DNA of 64,000 nucleotides, from positions 32,495,131 through 32,559,130 of the forward strand of contig NC_135016.1 in NCBI RefSeq assembly GCF_051020955.1. The letters are read 5' to 3'. The position numbers and the translations under genes are program-made. The DNA is from Megalopta genalis. Lineage: Eukaryota; Arthropoda; Insecta; Hymenoptera; Halictidae. The notes under the pieces are model-generated. The model ran no database searches, was not told the DNA's origin, and saw nothing but the letters and a program-made list of their open reading frames with translations. Positions 1 through 13,400 of the stretch are shown piece by piece; the stretch's first letter is position 1, and the number at the start of each line of letters is the position of its first letter.

Positions 1-957
1 TGAAACAGGACTAATGCTACTACGTTAAGAATTCTATTTTAAACACAGTAAGTTACTTTGCATTGTTAAACAAATCTTTGACTTTCGGAACAACTGTAAC
101 GCTATGATATCAATTCCTACTGAACCAGAAAAAGTTGTAATGCATCGTGAGTTAATATTCAGTTTCAAATTACTTTGATCACTTAACGAAATGAAACTTT
201 GAAATGTCTGGCTCCAGCAATGAAAGAGCAACTTTTTCCTTAACATAAAAAACATACAAGTACCATGTATTTTAAAGGCATCTTCACAATGCAATTTAGA
301 ATATCGAAATTCAGCAATGACTAATATATAATTCAATATGCCGCAATTATCTTAAAGTAAAACATTCTAATAAAATTCAGTTTCTTTATACATAACCTTC
401 TCCATGATCAATAAACCACAAACGCGGAGCGCATTCATTTCATGTATCATAAACTCGTTGTAACATTAACGTAACTAATATACAATAAATTTACTCCCTA
501 GGAAACAAAACTGTTCAAACAGGTAAAACTTTTACATGACTGTAAAATATCAGACAGTTCTCACTGTCCGTTAGATCTATGTACAAATTTTGACAAGAAC
601 ATACCGACAAAAAACAATTGATTTCACCCTAAAATCAATAGTGACAATTTAAAATTAAAGACACAACAGAAATGCATAACAAACAATTGATAAAGTAAAT
701 GGCACATGTTCTTCTTGCAATTAGGAAACCATAAATTAAGGATGCTAACCTGTGTAGCATCAGTAACTCAACGAAGCAAGAGAAAAATGTTATCAACGTT
801 ACTATCCTTCGCTAGTGAAATGATAAATGTAAGGCATAGTTTTTTTGCGACGCATCAAAACTATCGTTGGCAAGATGAAAATCCTCTAAACATTCGTCGA
901 CTGGAATGCACGCTACCGAGTCCGGAGGATAGATTGTCCGTTTCGCAAACTCGTTGT
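1..957. other. 3' flank / probable 3' UTR of the FAM110-family gene
   Basis: AT-rich sequence following the minus-strand stop codon at 958-960. No convincing coding sequence on either strand. I did not see a minus-strand AATAAA signal here (TTTATT on the plus strand), so the polyadenylation site may lie outside the window or use a variant signal. That this is 3' UTR is inferred only from position. Confidence 0.4.
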
Positions 958-1408
958 TTAACTATACCCAAACTGCACTTTTCGGCACTGACAGAGCCAT
1001 TTAATGATTCGAGCGTTGCGTTCAACGATGCTCGGCGGATCACTAACTCGCTGATTGCAATCGTCGTTGCCCATGCCAACGCTACAATTATTGTTCTGCC
1101 ATTGACCACTCTGATTTGTCTGGTTATTACCAACCCACGAATAAAGACCTAACGCCGAGTCGACGGAACTAACGCTATCAAAAAATACCGGAGACGATGT
1201 CTTCGAGTCTGGTTCCGTGATACGCTGATAATTCTCCGAATCTAGACCCAAACGGTCAAAAAAGTTCTCGAGCTGAGTAATCGACCGAGGAGGCCGAGCA
1301 GGTACTTTGTTGGATCGACCGTTATCTTGACGCCAATAACGATCACTGATGTCCGACTTCGATCTCAGAATTGGTCGACCTCGACCTTCTTTCCAGCCGT
1401 CGGAAAAT
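958..1408 (-). CDS. FAM110: FAM110 exon 7 (terminal coding exon, FAM110_C domain)
   Basis: Begins after acceptor TTTCTATCAG at 1409-1418. The first base completes an AG|A arginine codon split with exon 6. It encodes about 150 residues: GWKEGRGRPILRSKSDIS, then a Pro-rich linker, then ITQLENFFDRLGLDSENY, a Ser/Asn/Gln-rich stretch and the terminal VERNARIIKWLCQCRK block before TAA (958-960). It is the best-conserved part of the gene and is what identifies the family. Confidence 0.92.
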
Positions 1409-4400
1409 CTGATAGAAACATTAAGACATTCATTTTCTGCATTCTTCACAAATTGTTCTAATCAATGCATTATAGTCAAAGTCGCATTATTCGTCTCTAC
1501 TGAATCTCATCCATAGACCAGCCACTCAACATAGCCTAATAATTTCACTTGAGATTATTAGTAAAAAGGAAATTATAATCTTCTTTTAGATACAGCGTTA
1601 CTATTCAAGAATCTGTTAATAAGCTCCCGGAAGAGAAAGTGTTAAAGTTGAGTCACTTTAAAATATCGACAGTACAAAATAATACAATTTCGAACGTATC
1701 AACAAATATAGACTAATCGTGTTTATGCATACCTCGAATTGCACGTCGGACTATAATCCGTTTGACTGTTGCTACTTTCGGAGTCAGGACTATAGTGTCT
1801 CACAACAGAAAGTGGTGTACCGTTAGCGTAACTACCTTTTCTCGAGCGTTCTTTCTCCGTCGAGTGTTGAGTAGATGCACCACTGTCTCGACGTATATGA
1901 CTCCAACAGTCCTGGAAAAATATTATGGTCATTATTTGTTTCTATCATGGATAACGTAGTAAATTTTTACTTAGGGCCGTGTCGAGCAGTGTGTATCACC
2001 TGAAACAGAGTACACTTACATCGTCCTTAGAAAGATATCATCTACTACAAAAAGATTGTTAATATTTTTTCAATGGGAGACTTTCTGCCATTTCAGTGCT
2101 CTTTTCAATCTAGTACTCTGATACAAGTGTCTCTATGCTTCAATCGTCGACACGACCTTGTTTGTATTTTGAGTGTACTTGTATTATTGGCGGCGGTTCA
2201 CTGCGATGAGTACAATGTCCGGATGATCCTCCGGAATCCCTCGCAGTCGCTCCATGACTTAATTTGCTGGACCCTGATGATTTTTGCGTACGACCTCCAG
2301 ATGATAGTACGCTACTCGCGTCGCCACCACCGGAACCTAACGAACGTCGAATGTGCCTGGAACTAAAATACATTATTTATTACTAAATGTTTATATTTTA
2401 TTTTAAATGTGTTATACTAGAATTTGTCGGTTTTGTTTAGACTCTGATAAATTCCAAAACCTATTTTAAATACTAAGATTAATATGTTAATATTTTTATT
2501 AGCGATCTTTTCAGGCTACAAAATCATGTTATCGTTCAGTGAACATTTTATGTTTAACAATGAAAGTTTTATGTAATTGTTTTCCAACGTGAAGCGTCGG
2601 AAGATCTAAAATTCACATGTCTCCAAACAAAAGAACACACCCAGAGTTCCAACGATTTTTATAGCGCAATAACTCGTCGGCATATTGTCACATTGACAGA
2701 AATTATTGAAGCTCTGTGTAGTTTCAATGTCAAAGCTATATGTAGTGAGGTCGTAAAATCGAATGAAAGCTAAAGCAGTCGTGTCTCGAGCAGTGCGACA
2801 GAAGAACAGACGGAAATATAGGGTGTGAAGACTCTCAGGCTCCTCTCAGGATTGTATGGACTGTCTCAATTCTATTTGCGTTGGACAGTTTCTCTGTTCC
2901 AATTCAACATCGAAGACTTCATAACTCTAGAAATAAATCCCTGCATTATACACGTTAATGAACCCTTTAAGCGCAAAGCAATCTAAAATTGAACGCTCGT
3001 TGTGGACAAATATTCTCGGCGTGCCCCAACTAAACTGTGAACATACGAACACTAAATTACAAGTTTTGTTATCGTATAATCAAGTTTTCATTTCACTTCT
3101 ATTACGACGAAACTTGTTGCAAACGAGATAATTTATTGTTTCCACCAATTAGTCCGTATATAATGCAATTTACACTTAATTATAATTTGAGTCCTTGCAT
3201 CAGCAACTCTGGGAAAACTGGACTGTCTGAGTGGATGGAAAAAAATAGTTGGAAACGTCTTCTTTGTTAACAAGAAATATAGCGAAAAAAGTATTTAGTT
3301 TGCGGCATAACATTGCGTAAACATTTGTAATCTACTGATAATGATCGTAGATGAATCTTTTTAACGTACTCTATGGAATTAATTATATAATACTTGATTA
3401 AGTAGCCGTATTTATTTTTCGTTATACGTAATTATAAGTTATATATGATTAATGACTACGATCACTAAGTAATCTGGCAAACGTAATTAATGAATAACTG
3501 AGGTAATCAAAGAAAATGTAATCAATCGGTATATTCAAAACAATAATCATTCATTATGAAATGATCATAATTTACGATCATGATTGACCTATAAATTTGT
3601 TATTATACATAGTGTGTACGTCATAGTTACCGAACATTGACTAAATAGTGCCAGAAAAAATTGAAATAGGCAGCAGTTTGTCAAATATATATTGAAATAT
3701 ATATATGACAAATATAATGAATTAAAAAACACCACCGCGTTCATCATAGAGAATAGAAAACATTTTCCTTTTTTATATCTTTTTAATACTTATTATTTGA
3801 TACTGAATAATTTTTTGAAATTATATATTACTATTGTCACAGATTACCAAATGTAATCCAGATAGATTTTATTAATTCATAACTGATTTAATCTGGGGAC
3901 CTGATTAGTGATTATGATTACTTTTCATAATCAATTACGAAAACAGTCACAGAATAATCAATAGCTACACAACTCTGAGATGACGCGAACGTTATCTAAT
4001 TTATGTGAATCTTTCATAGATTAATCCGTCGAAAATATGTGCGATAATGTGTCGGGATACCTTCGGTAGCAGACAGCGTCCCGCTTGAAACTGTGCTCCG
4101 AATAATCTGAACTAGTTTCACAATCCGGGCAATTGTTCGAAGATTGATGGTGCCCCGATGGCTTGGTCGATTTCGTCGATGCACGAGGCGACAGGGACGC
4201 TCTTCGTCGTGTGCTCGTGTGAAGGTCGGGCAAAGATTTGTGGCAAACCGTTGTGTCCACCGACGGCGAGCTGGCGGACTTTCTTCCGGCCCGACCGGAA
4301 GTGTGCGAGTGTGAATTACTCCGGCCGAATTTGAAGCGGGCGTCTTGTTGTAAACAATGCTACGAAAACATCAAAATAGATTGTTCAAAATACATTATAC

Positions 4401-7363
4401 CATCTTATTTTAGTCACTTAGCTATAATTCTACTTTCATTGCAGATAGAAAATAATTATTAGACTGCGAATCTTTATGCAAAATAAATCAATATCAATTG
4501 TAAGAAGCAGTAGTCAGTTAGAAGTTTCTTTCTTTCTCTATCAATCTTAAGAAATTAAGAATAATACTTCGACATTCTGAAATTCTTTGACTCATCTTAT
4601 AGTTCTATATTTCATCTACCCACTTTCGCCATAAATGCATTAAAAAATCTGCAGTCAATAAATGCTCTACGATTGAGCAGTCTGATTTTTACAGAAGCAT
4701 ATTGATGCAGTTACATTCTTCTTTTAATGGGACGTCAAATTTTTTTAACGCTATTAATGATATTGTACCGTATTTTATTGACATTCTAATGTCAGACATT
4801 ATAGATACTAATCAGGAAGCTAAACTTCCAAAAAGAATCTTTCAAAACGTATTGTCCAGAATGTCTAAGAAATATTGTGCATGCTGTGTTCCAGTTCTTT
4901 AATTCAGTGTAGTAGATAGTGGGAAAATGATATTGATTTTGCATTGATCACGGAAATGCGGAGCAATAAATTGTATTAGTTTTTATGCTACTTTAAGCGA
5001 CCCTGCAAGTGCCGAAACTGTTACAAGGCTAACGCTGGCACATACGAGGAAGTATGTCTTCCGTAAATTTAGATTCGAGAGGTAGATTTATTAAAGTGGC
5101 CATTACACGTTTTGTGGCGATTCTATCGATTATGCTAAACACGTGTCTGACACAGTGAAGGAATATGTTATGGCTTCCGTGTTCTACTCGCGAACGCGTG
5201 TATCTACAACATCCGGTTCCTAACTGCACTTCCTCTCTCGTGTCTCTTCGATAGTTACTATTCATTGGCCATGAGTACGAGCATGTGTGCAATGCACGAG
5301 AATGTAATGTGCGCAAACACTTTGTAAAATTAGCAACAAGAACGGGCGATATTATCTCTCTTAATTTTAGGAGTCGATAAAACTGCAATCACGCTGCGAA
5401 TTATCGTTACAAAAATTAAAAAGTATTTATTCTAATAGTCTATTAAAGACTGACTTGACACGAATAAATGGTACCTTTATGAGAAGCGTGTGAAATTGAG
5501 TGATTTTACAAATCATGCTTGGATCACTTCGTCCGGTCGAGGTGCACATTTTTATGAATCTGGAGATCATACTATCTAAAGTATTTATTTCTTGTTCAAG
5601 TTGTCTCATATTGTCAGTTGTAATTCTATACAAGATATTTTGATCAAGTCAAAGCAAGAATTATATACAGGGTTATCCATGTAAAGGTGTTACACGTCTT
5701 CTCCAGTTGTAATTATACATATAAAACATATTCTACATGCAATTTGGATAATATCAAAGAATTGCATCTCTCAACTTCTCTGCATTGTAATCCAACTATT
5801 TGCAGACCTATTTCAAACCAGAGTGGATATTGTTCGTTGCCATAATAATTACTTACTCATTACTCATGGACAATGTCTCAAGAAATTAGTATTTCTTAAG
5901 TGTTTTACATAGATTGTATAAAGTCGCATATTTGAATTTGATTGAATTATACAATATTATAGAAAATTCTGATATAAAAGAGAGGAAACACTGTGGACTG
6001 TAAAGAGTTCAAATGAAATTCTCCGATTGATATTCGCTTAGAAGACATGGTTGTTCAGTTGCAATTTTATATGACAACATTTCTGTTTGTATATTGTAAA
6101 TAATTTTGTGTAACAAGGAAGATTTGGTGGCTAATTTTCTTTCTCTAGTTCTCACATTCTGTGTTCTTACATGTATTTAGTTACTATCTCTACTCTATTT
6201 CTAACAGCGGTTGCTAATGGTGTAGAATAAATTTGCCTAATACGAAGAGATGTCCTAATATTTTCATTTTTAAACGTGTATCTACTTTTAGTAAAAGTGT
6301 TTTTAATTGTAAATTATAATTAAAAAAAAAGATGGCTTTCATATTAGGCATCTTCACCCTATAGTAGAACAGTGAATATTTTTGTATGAAGCCTGCACAC
6401 CTTTCCACGGTCTTCGTCACGAAAATTCGGCGACAAGCTTCCTGGCGAGTACCGGAATTTCTCCTCTTGCGGTACACCGTTCGCCTGCATGACGGACTGC
6501 GCCGGGCTGTCCGGAAAAAACACATTCTCCTTGCTGTCGGTATTTAGCAGCCGACGTAATTTCGTCTGCAGCTGATCTCCACCGGTACTGCTCGGTGGCC
6601 CTGAAATCGTGCGCCGCTGCGGAACGGGAACCAGGCGTGGACTCTTCGGTGGCAGCGCGGGTGGCAGTGTTTGTTGAGGATTCAGAATTCCGTCCGCTGT
6701 CGAACAAAACGCAAATCAGTTCCAGAAACACGTTCCCAGCACTATAATCATTGAAATTACTGGTTTCAAATCTTTTACTTCCTTATTACTGGAAACGTAA
6801 ATGCGTTTCTGCAGGAGATTACTAAATAAATTCATTTATTTCAGCTCGTTTCATGGAGGTTGTTCAAGCTTCAGTAACTATGCTCTTGCAGCTTTTCTAT
6901 GAAATTAAAAACGAGCAAGCGTGACTGCCCGGCACTTCTGGACTTAACAGGTTGACTGAGGCGTAACAGTTTCCGGCTAGATAGACGTTTTATTTGATAT
7001 TCCGGATGCGATATATACTTTTTACTCGGTGCGTAACAAATAATAAAGAACTCTTATTTTTTTACACTAGTCTCTTTTGTTCGCCGAACCTTTGCATTTA
7101 ACGCTAATTTAAATTGTTCTCGAAGTAAAAAATGTCTCTGGTTGAAAACTTTTTTAGTTTATCCGAATTTAACCCTGAACTGATATTCTGGAGTCATAAG
7201 CGGATTTTTATGCAAAATAAAAATAGTCTGCATCAATTGCAGGAAACAGAAACCGAGTAGCAACCTTATTCTTCAAAATAATACAATGACGTTTTAAAAT
7301 GCTTTTAATTTTTTACACTATTTGAAATTGTAACCAACCAATTTTACCATAAATTACCATATA

Positions 7364-7422
<59 letters not shown>

Positions 7423-10400
7423 TAATTATGTATATAATTTATATATATTTATATATTATATTACCATATAATATATATAATATCAATTACCATAAATTTA
7501 CCATGAATTTAAATAAATTTTTAAGAGAGATATAAAAAAAATTGATAAAAGTCATTGTAATAGATCGAGGCTCTACAGGTCACATTTGAAATCCATATCG
7601 TCGCGCAAGTATAAAATAAGTTCATGCAACCGACTTCTACGGTTCTCCAGATACGGTGACCGATTCTAGTATGTAAAAAGTATCAGTCGCGTATCGATAG
7701 TTTCCAGCTGACGATAAGGCGTACCATTTCCGTGTCAACGATCACGGAAACGTTGACTATAATGAAACGAACTCTTACACGACGCGACAACGTCGAAATA
7801 AGCTATTCGATTAGAGCAACCATTTGGAAGTAACACGTCTAGATGTAAGGATATCGTGTATCACGCCAGTTGTAATTACTTTAGAGCAGAAAGCGATACA
7901 CAAACGTGGCTCGGTTACCAAACCAGAGAAATGTGGTTGTGGCGAGTTATCCGGCTCGAAGAATTTTAACCTTCCGTGTCCTGGAGGAGCTTTAATGCTC
8001 CACTTTCATCAAAACGTTTCGAAGAACCGCCCACGCTTGTTGCAATTTAATTTAACGCGTTTCAACCCTCGTCCGTACCTCGCGTCTACAAATTAATATT
8101 CGTATTGGGTTGGCAACTAAGTAATTGCCGATTTCAGTTATAGATGTCTCTCATTCCCATTTTTATGATATCCGTAAATGTTATATTATAAAACTATTAT
8201 TATTAATATTATTATTATTATTATTATGTTATTTTTTATTATCCGTGAATGTTAGCAACTGGACAAATTGAATGCAGCGGTCAGGGAAAAGCGACCAGAA
8301 TTGGTCAATCGTAAAGGTGTCATTTTCCACCAGGACAATGCTAGGCCGCACACATCTTTGTCCACTCGGCAAAAATTGATGGATATTGGTTGGGAATTGA
8401 TGTTACATCCACCATATAGCCCTGACCTTGCGCCATCGGATTACCACTTATTCCGATCCCTGGACAACTCCCTTCGTGGTAAAACTTTTAATGATGATGA
8501 CGCTGTAAAATCTCACTTAACTCAGTTTTTGGCCGAAAAGGATCAGACTTTCTACGAGCGTGGAATTTTCAAGTTGTCAGAGAGATGGCAAAAGGTCATC
8601 GCGAACAAAATGGGAAATACATTACAGATTAAACTTCATTCCAAGTAAAAAAAAATTTTTTATTTCATTGAACAAATCGGCAATTACTTAGTTGCCAACC
8701 CAATAAAAAGAATGCTTTTCATAATTTTACGACAAATTCATTGAAACCTCGTCGCAACTATTTCGCGAAAACGGCGTCTCGACTTGTTGTAAAACGAAGG
8801 TCGCAGCGACAAAAAGTTGGAAAAACGGTGAACGAAATGATGCGGTAAAATTTGACCTCCCGTTCGACAGGATTTAAAAGCTTGCCGTGTAAAAAAAAAT
8901 ACGAGAATTTCCGATCGTTGACGTTGACGGACACAGCGAAATATGCTTTACGATCTGATTTTACACCTGCGCGAAACAAAACCGCTGACTAGCAAACGAG
9001 TCGGTCGTTTCCTGACGCGTGACCGAAGCGACGAAACCATGCTGCGAAGAATACCACAACCGCTGACCGCAATGAATTCAGTGAAAACGTACTATCATTT
9101 AATCCGCGGGAAGCTATTAATGCGTACGTCTCGCATTATCATCGAACTCTAAGACGGTTTATGTCTGCTACTCCCTCCATTAATTCCAAGACCGCTCCCT
9201 CGTCCTTTGCCTCGAGAATGTATACGCTTTGCATCCTGTTAAGTCCTTGGACCCTAATCCTCGATGTACCTCGCTCTAGCCCCCAAATTAAAGTGGCCAG
9301 GCATCATGGTTTCCCGGAACTTGCTCCTATTTTTAGTTCTACATCCTTGTGACGTACTTCTGAGACTATCATACGTCCAAATTTTCTGATGAAATGTTAC
9401 AGTCGAATGTAGAAAGCTTTCTGTCACATGATCGAAATCCCGTTTTTAAAAAAATGCGAGAAAATGATGAAAGAAGTGATATGTGCGTAAAATTTTCAGT
9501 TCAATTATGCAACGAATACGCATACGATGCGTATTTTATTATGAAAAAAACTCCGGTTCAAATTTCGTTCTAGATCGAAGAAAAAAAATGCTAAACAGCG
9601 TTGTGTGGGGGGAGAACAATATTTACTATTTCACAAACGTCGATGAAACGTGACGGAAATGAATTTTTGTATCCTGAAGTGTCGAAGAATAAGCATGAAA
9701 AGTGTCGAAAAGTTTCATCAACGTTTTCAATTATAAAAAAAACGGCCGCAAATCATCGTCGCTCGAATGGTTTATTATTATACTAGGCGTAAAAGTTAAC
9801 CGCAAAATCCTCGAAGATTACGAAAAAAAATCGACGCGCCGAGCCTGCGCCAGCATTCCGTCGCAACAGTATGTACGAAGAAAATGGACCCGCGGAATCT
9901 TTAGAAAGCGCTTTAAACGGCCAATTAAAGCGACGCCGTGAATGGCAAGTTGCCCGCGCGCCGGCAATGGAATGGAAGAGCGGCTCGCGGCTTGGCGCGC
10001 TGAAATGCCCGTAGTTAAATCGATTAGCCGGTCGGAGGTGCATCGAAAGTTTCTCGGTAGACTTACGCCTGTCCTGTTCGTGGCAGGATGCCCAGCAACA
10101 GGGTGGCGTCAGCTGAGCAGCCGGTAGCTGCGACGGGGACGTCGGCTGCATGGAACACGTCGGCGCGGTCCCGCATTTCCTGAGCAACCTGGGCGGCGCA
10201 CCGGGCGCGCTCAGCTGCGACACCTGAAGATGACCGCTGTTCTTCAGCTCCTGCTTCCGGTCCAGTACGGTCTCGCTCTTCACGTAGAACGCCTTCGTCT
10301 CCTGGAGCAGCTCCACCGCGCTCTTCCGCTTCCCTGCGGCACGTGACAAGGAAACCAGACGGCTGTAAGTGACACTACGGTGAAAACGGTAAATGGCTCG

Positions 10401-13400
10401 CTTCCTGTAAACGGACACCGCGTCGAGACAAATACCAGTTCGACAGGGTTAGGCCACGTGCGACGGCACGAGCCTCGTTACTTTAGCCAGGCTCGAACCT
10501 TCGACGTCGCGTAATCCTGTCTCCTCCGTTGTTCTTTAACCCCTTGTCCAACAGATACCCCCGTGGGAACCAACGCGGATTCCTTCGCGAATCCTTTGCC
10601 GAGGAATTGGGCCAACCTTGCCGGGGTTTCCAAAGAAATACAGAGTTGGTTACACTTTGCGCGATGTGCTTCAGCCGAGAGAAGGCCATCCGAATATTTC
10701 TTCGAATTGCGGCGGCTAAATCCCCCCACCCCCTCGGACTAAAAGTATTCGAACACCTTTTAAATCGGAATAACTTCTTGAAAACTTAACTAAACCGAAC
10801 TAGACGATTTACAGTTTTTATAAATGCATTCTAAAATGATTGAAATACCTTTTGTAATTTTGCTGTTACTTGAAATGACAAACAAAAATAAAAAGCTCTC
10901 GTTTATTAACTTTTTTTATCTCAATTCTGTTACTTCGTTGACCTTAACTTCCAAAAATTGAAGTTTCTCGTAAGATTTATGTTTACCAAGATCATATGAC
11001 TGGCTTAAAACTAGAACTATCTAGGCTCTGGACGTCGTTACCGTATATTGTTTCAGAACAATGACAATCGAAGTTTATTAAATTACGTGGACAAATTTTT
11101 TTAATTTCCGCAACTATAAAAGAAGAACTCGGAAACCAGCAATTCTGATTAATTTGGTAGTTCTAGCGAGAAGATGCTCGAACCTGTGAATTTCAATGAA
11201 ATATTTGTCACCACATTGAAAATGTTTAGAACTTTGATTATGAATTAAATAGTTACGTTGTAAATAGTAATATGCAATGCATAAACGTGTTAGAACCAGA
11301 GCTATTAGCAACAACAAAAATAATAATTTTTCAATTTTCTTTTTACATTTACGATGTATATTGCACAGTTATCTTTGGCATAATATAAATATTTGACATT
11401 AATATATAACGTTTGACCGAGCATGTAGACTAAATTTGCTGGTGATTAACAGATGCTCGCGCATTGCAATAAATTAATTACATATCCAAGATGGAACGTA
11501 TGAAACGCGAAACAAGCAACAAAGCCAATTGTGACGTCGGTCACGTATCCTCAAATTGTCGGAAACGCTAAATTACTACGACCGCAGTGAGCTTGTTCAA
11601 CACACATGCCCACACTCTCGATCAATTGATTCGAATAAACTACCTAAAATGCTACACGTGTAATGAACTCTTGTCAGAAAAATGTCAACACTTTCCGCAT
11701 TGAATGAATATGACGAACCTTCCTCTGCATCCATTCACGAATTACTGCTGTTTTGCGTTCTATGTATTTGAATTGTATAAATAAAATATTCATTCAGTTA
11801 ACAGTAACTCTATTCTTTTATAATGAACAATTTGTTTCTTAATTGAAAATAAAAGCAAAATTATAATGCATTGTATTTGACTTTTAGAAAAATAACGTTC
11901 GACGAGCAAACAATTTTTAATTGCCTATTTTATTCTTTTAAAATAAGGAAAATGCTTCTTAATCGACAACGGAATCGAGATTATAATGCATTGTATTCGT
12001 TTCCTAGAGAGAAATCATGTTCATTTAATAAATAATTCTTTGACTTGTAACAGTATCAACTCTTTTGTAATTAAGAAGAAATGCTCTTTAATGATAACTA
12101 AAAACAAAATCATGCATCATACTTATTCCCTAGAAAAATAATGTTTACCGAATACATAATTGTTCCCATGGCAACTTTTCTTGTTTTATAACAATGATAC
12201 TTTACCTTAATCAGTACTGAAACCAAATCTACCGTAACATGTCATATTTATTTCCCCGGAAAATCATTTGACAATAAAAATTGAAACGGCGAGATACAGT
12301 TTCCAACTTTTATAGCAATGATAACCAAAAACAAAATTATACACCATACTTATTCTCTAGAAAAATGATGTTTACCGAATACGTAATTGTTCCCATGGCA
12401 ACTTTTCTTGTTTTATAACAATGATACTTTACCTTAATCGGTACTAAAACCAAATCTACCGTAACATGTCACATTTATTTCCTCGGGAAATCATTTGACA
12501 ATAAAAATTGAAACGACGAGATACAGTTTCCAACTTTTATAGCATCGAGCACGCGTCATTTGCTTCACAATATTCCCAATTACAAGAAGCAGCGCGCAAC
12601 TCCTCTCGACGTCGACTCCGTATAAATCGCATAGTCGTCGACCATGCTCATAAATCAAAGCTTTCCGTAGGAATCCCGTTTCGTTCCCGATCGACGCGCG
12701 ATACAAGCATAATAAATGGGGTATACATCCGAAAATTCGATAGAATCGAGCGCCCTATTCATGAACATCGCTCATGAAAATCGACGACTGCCACGTTACG
12801 CGACGGACAAATTGGTCTTTACAAAACTTACTTATTCGCATAGAAAGTTGCGTTGGTACTTTCACTATACATGTATATTGCGCAAGTTCTGAGCTGCTTC
12901 ATCTTACTGGAAGCCGAAGATAAAACGGAGAAAGCATGAAGTAGCATTTTTCTTTCGGCCTTTTTTTTGCTTCGTTTGATGAATTTTATACCGATAAACG
13001 GCAAATTATATAGCAGGCTTCTAAGGCACACTCGCAACGCATCCGGCTAATTTCGCCTGCAAACTGTGATTTTAAAAGCACTCTTATGGCACTTGTGTGT
13101 ATCCCCAAGAGCGCGGCATGTTTCCGCGCAAAAACTTATGCTGCGAATATCGATAACCACGTTCATTCCGAACACCTGCAGTTCTGGATGACTTCGGTGC
13201 AAGATTTATGAGCGTGGGAAACCTGAATTATGTGCAATTGCTGTTTGCAAGAGCAGTTCATGAATAACGTGAGCGTAGAACAAAATCTTGCCAATTAATG
13301 AGGAACTGCGAAATCTTGTCGGTAGATTAAAGTAAAATTATTAGACAGATCTTTATGCACAAATTGTTGCATATACACTTACCAAGAAAAGTAAAGAAAC

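Larger units (their letters stand above)
6697..10066 (-). other. FAM110 intron 2
   Basis: 3.4-kb intron carrying a (TA)n tract and a mariner deletion derivative (see those entries). It has a terminus of the ATCTTTATGCA repeat family near 7203 and GC-richer unique-looking blocks at about 7720-8095 and 9990-10066. The small ORFs in those blocks resemble no protein I know. Confidence 0.5.

Noticed and set aside
706..1152. 148-codon plus-strand open frame
   Set aside because: It is the complement of FAM110 exon 7; its sequence resembles no protein and the minus-strand reading carries the conserved domain.
6417..6731. 104- and 103-codon minus-strand frames over exon 3
   Set aside because: They are in the wrong frames; the phase demanded by exons 2 and 4 selects the third frame.
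9161..9352. Possible reverse-transcriptase fragment in intron 2
   Set aside because: No RT motif found in any of the six frames; only the base composition looked unusual.
9783..10418. 211-codon minus-strand frame taken as one exon
   Set aside because: Only 10333-10067 is exon; the frame beyond a good acceptor and GTAAGT donor is intron read-through.
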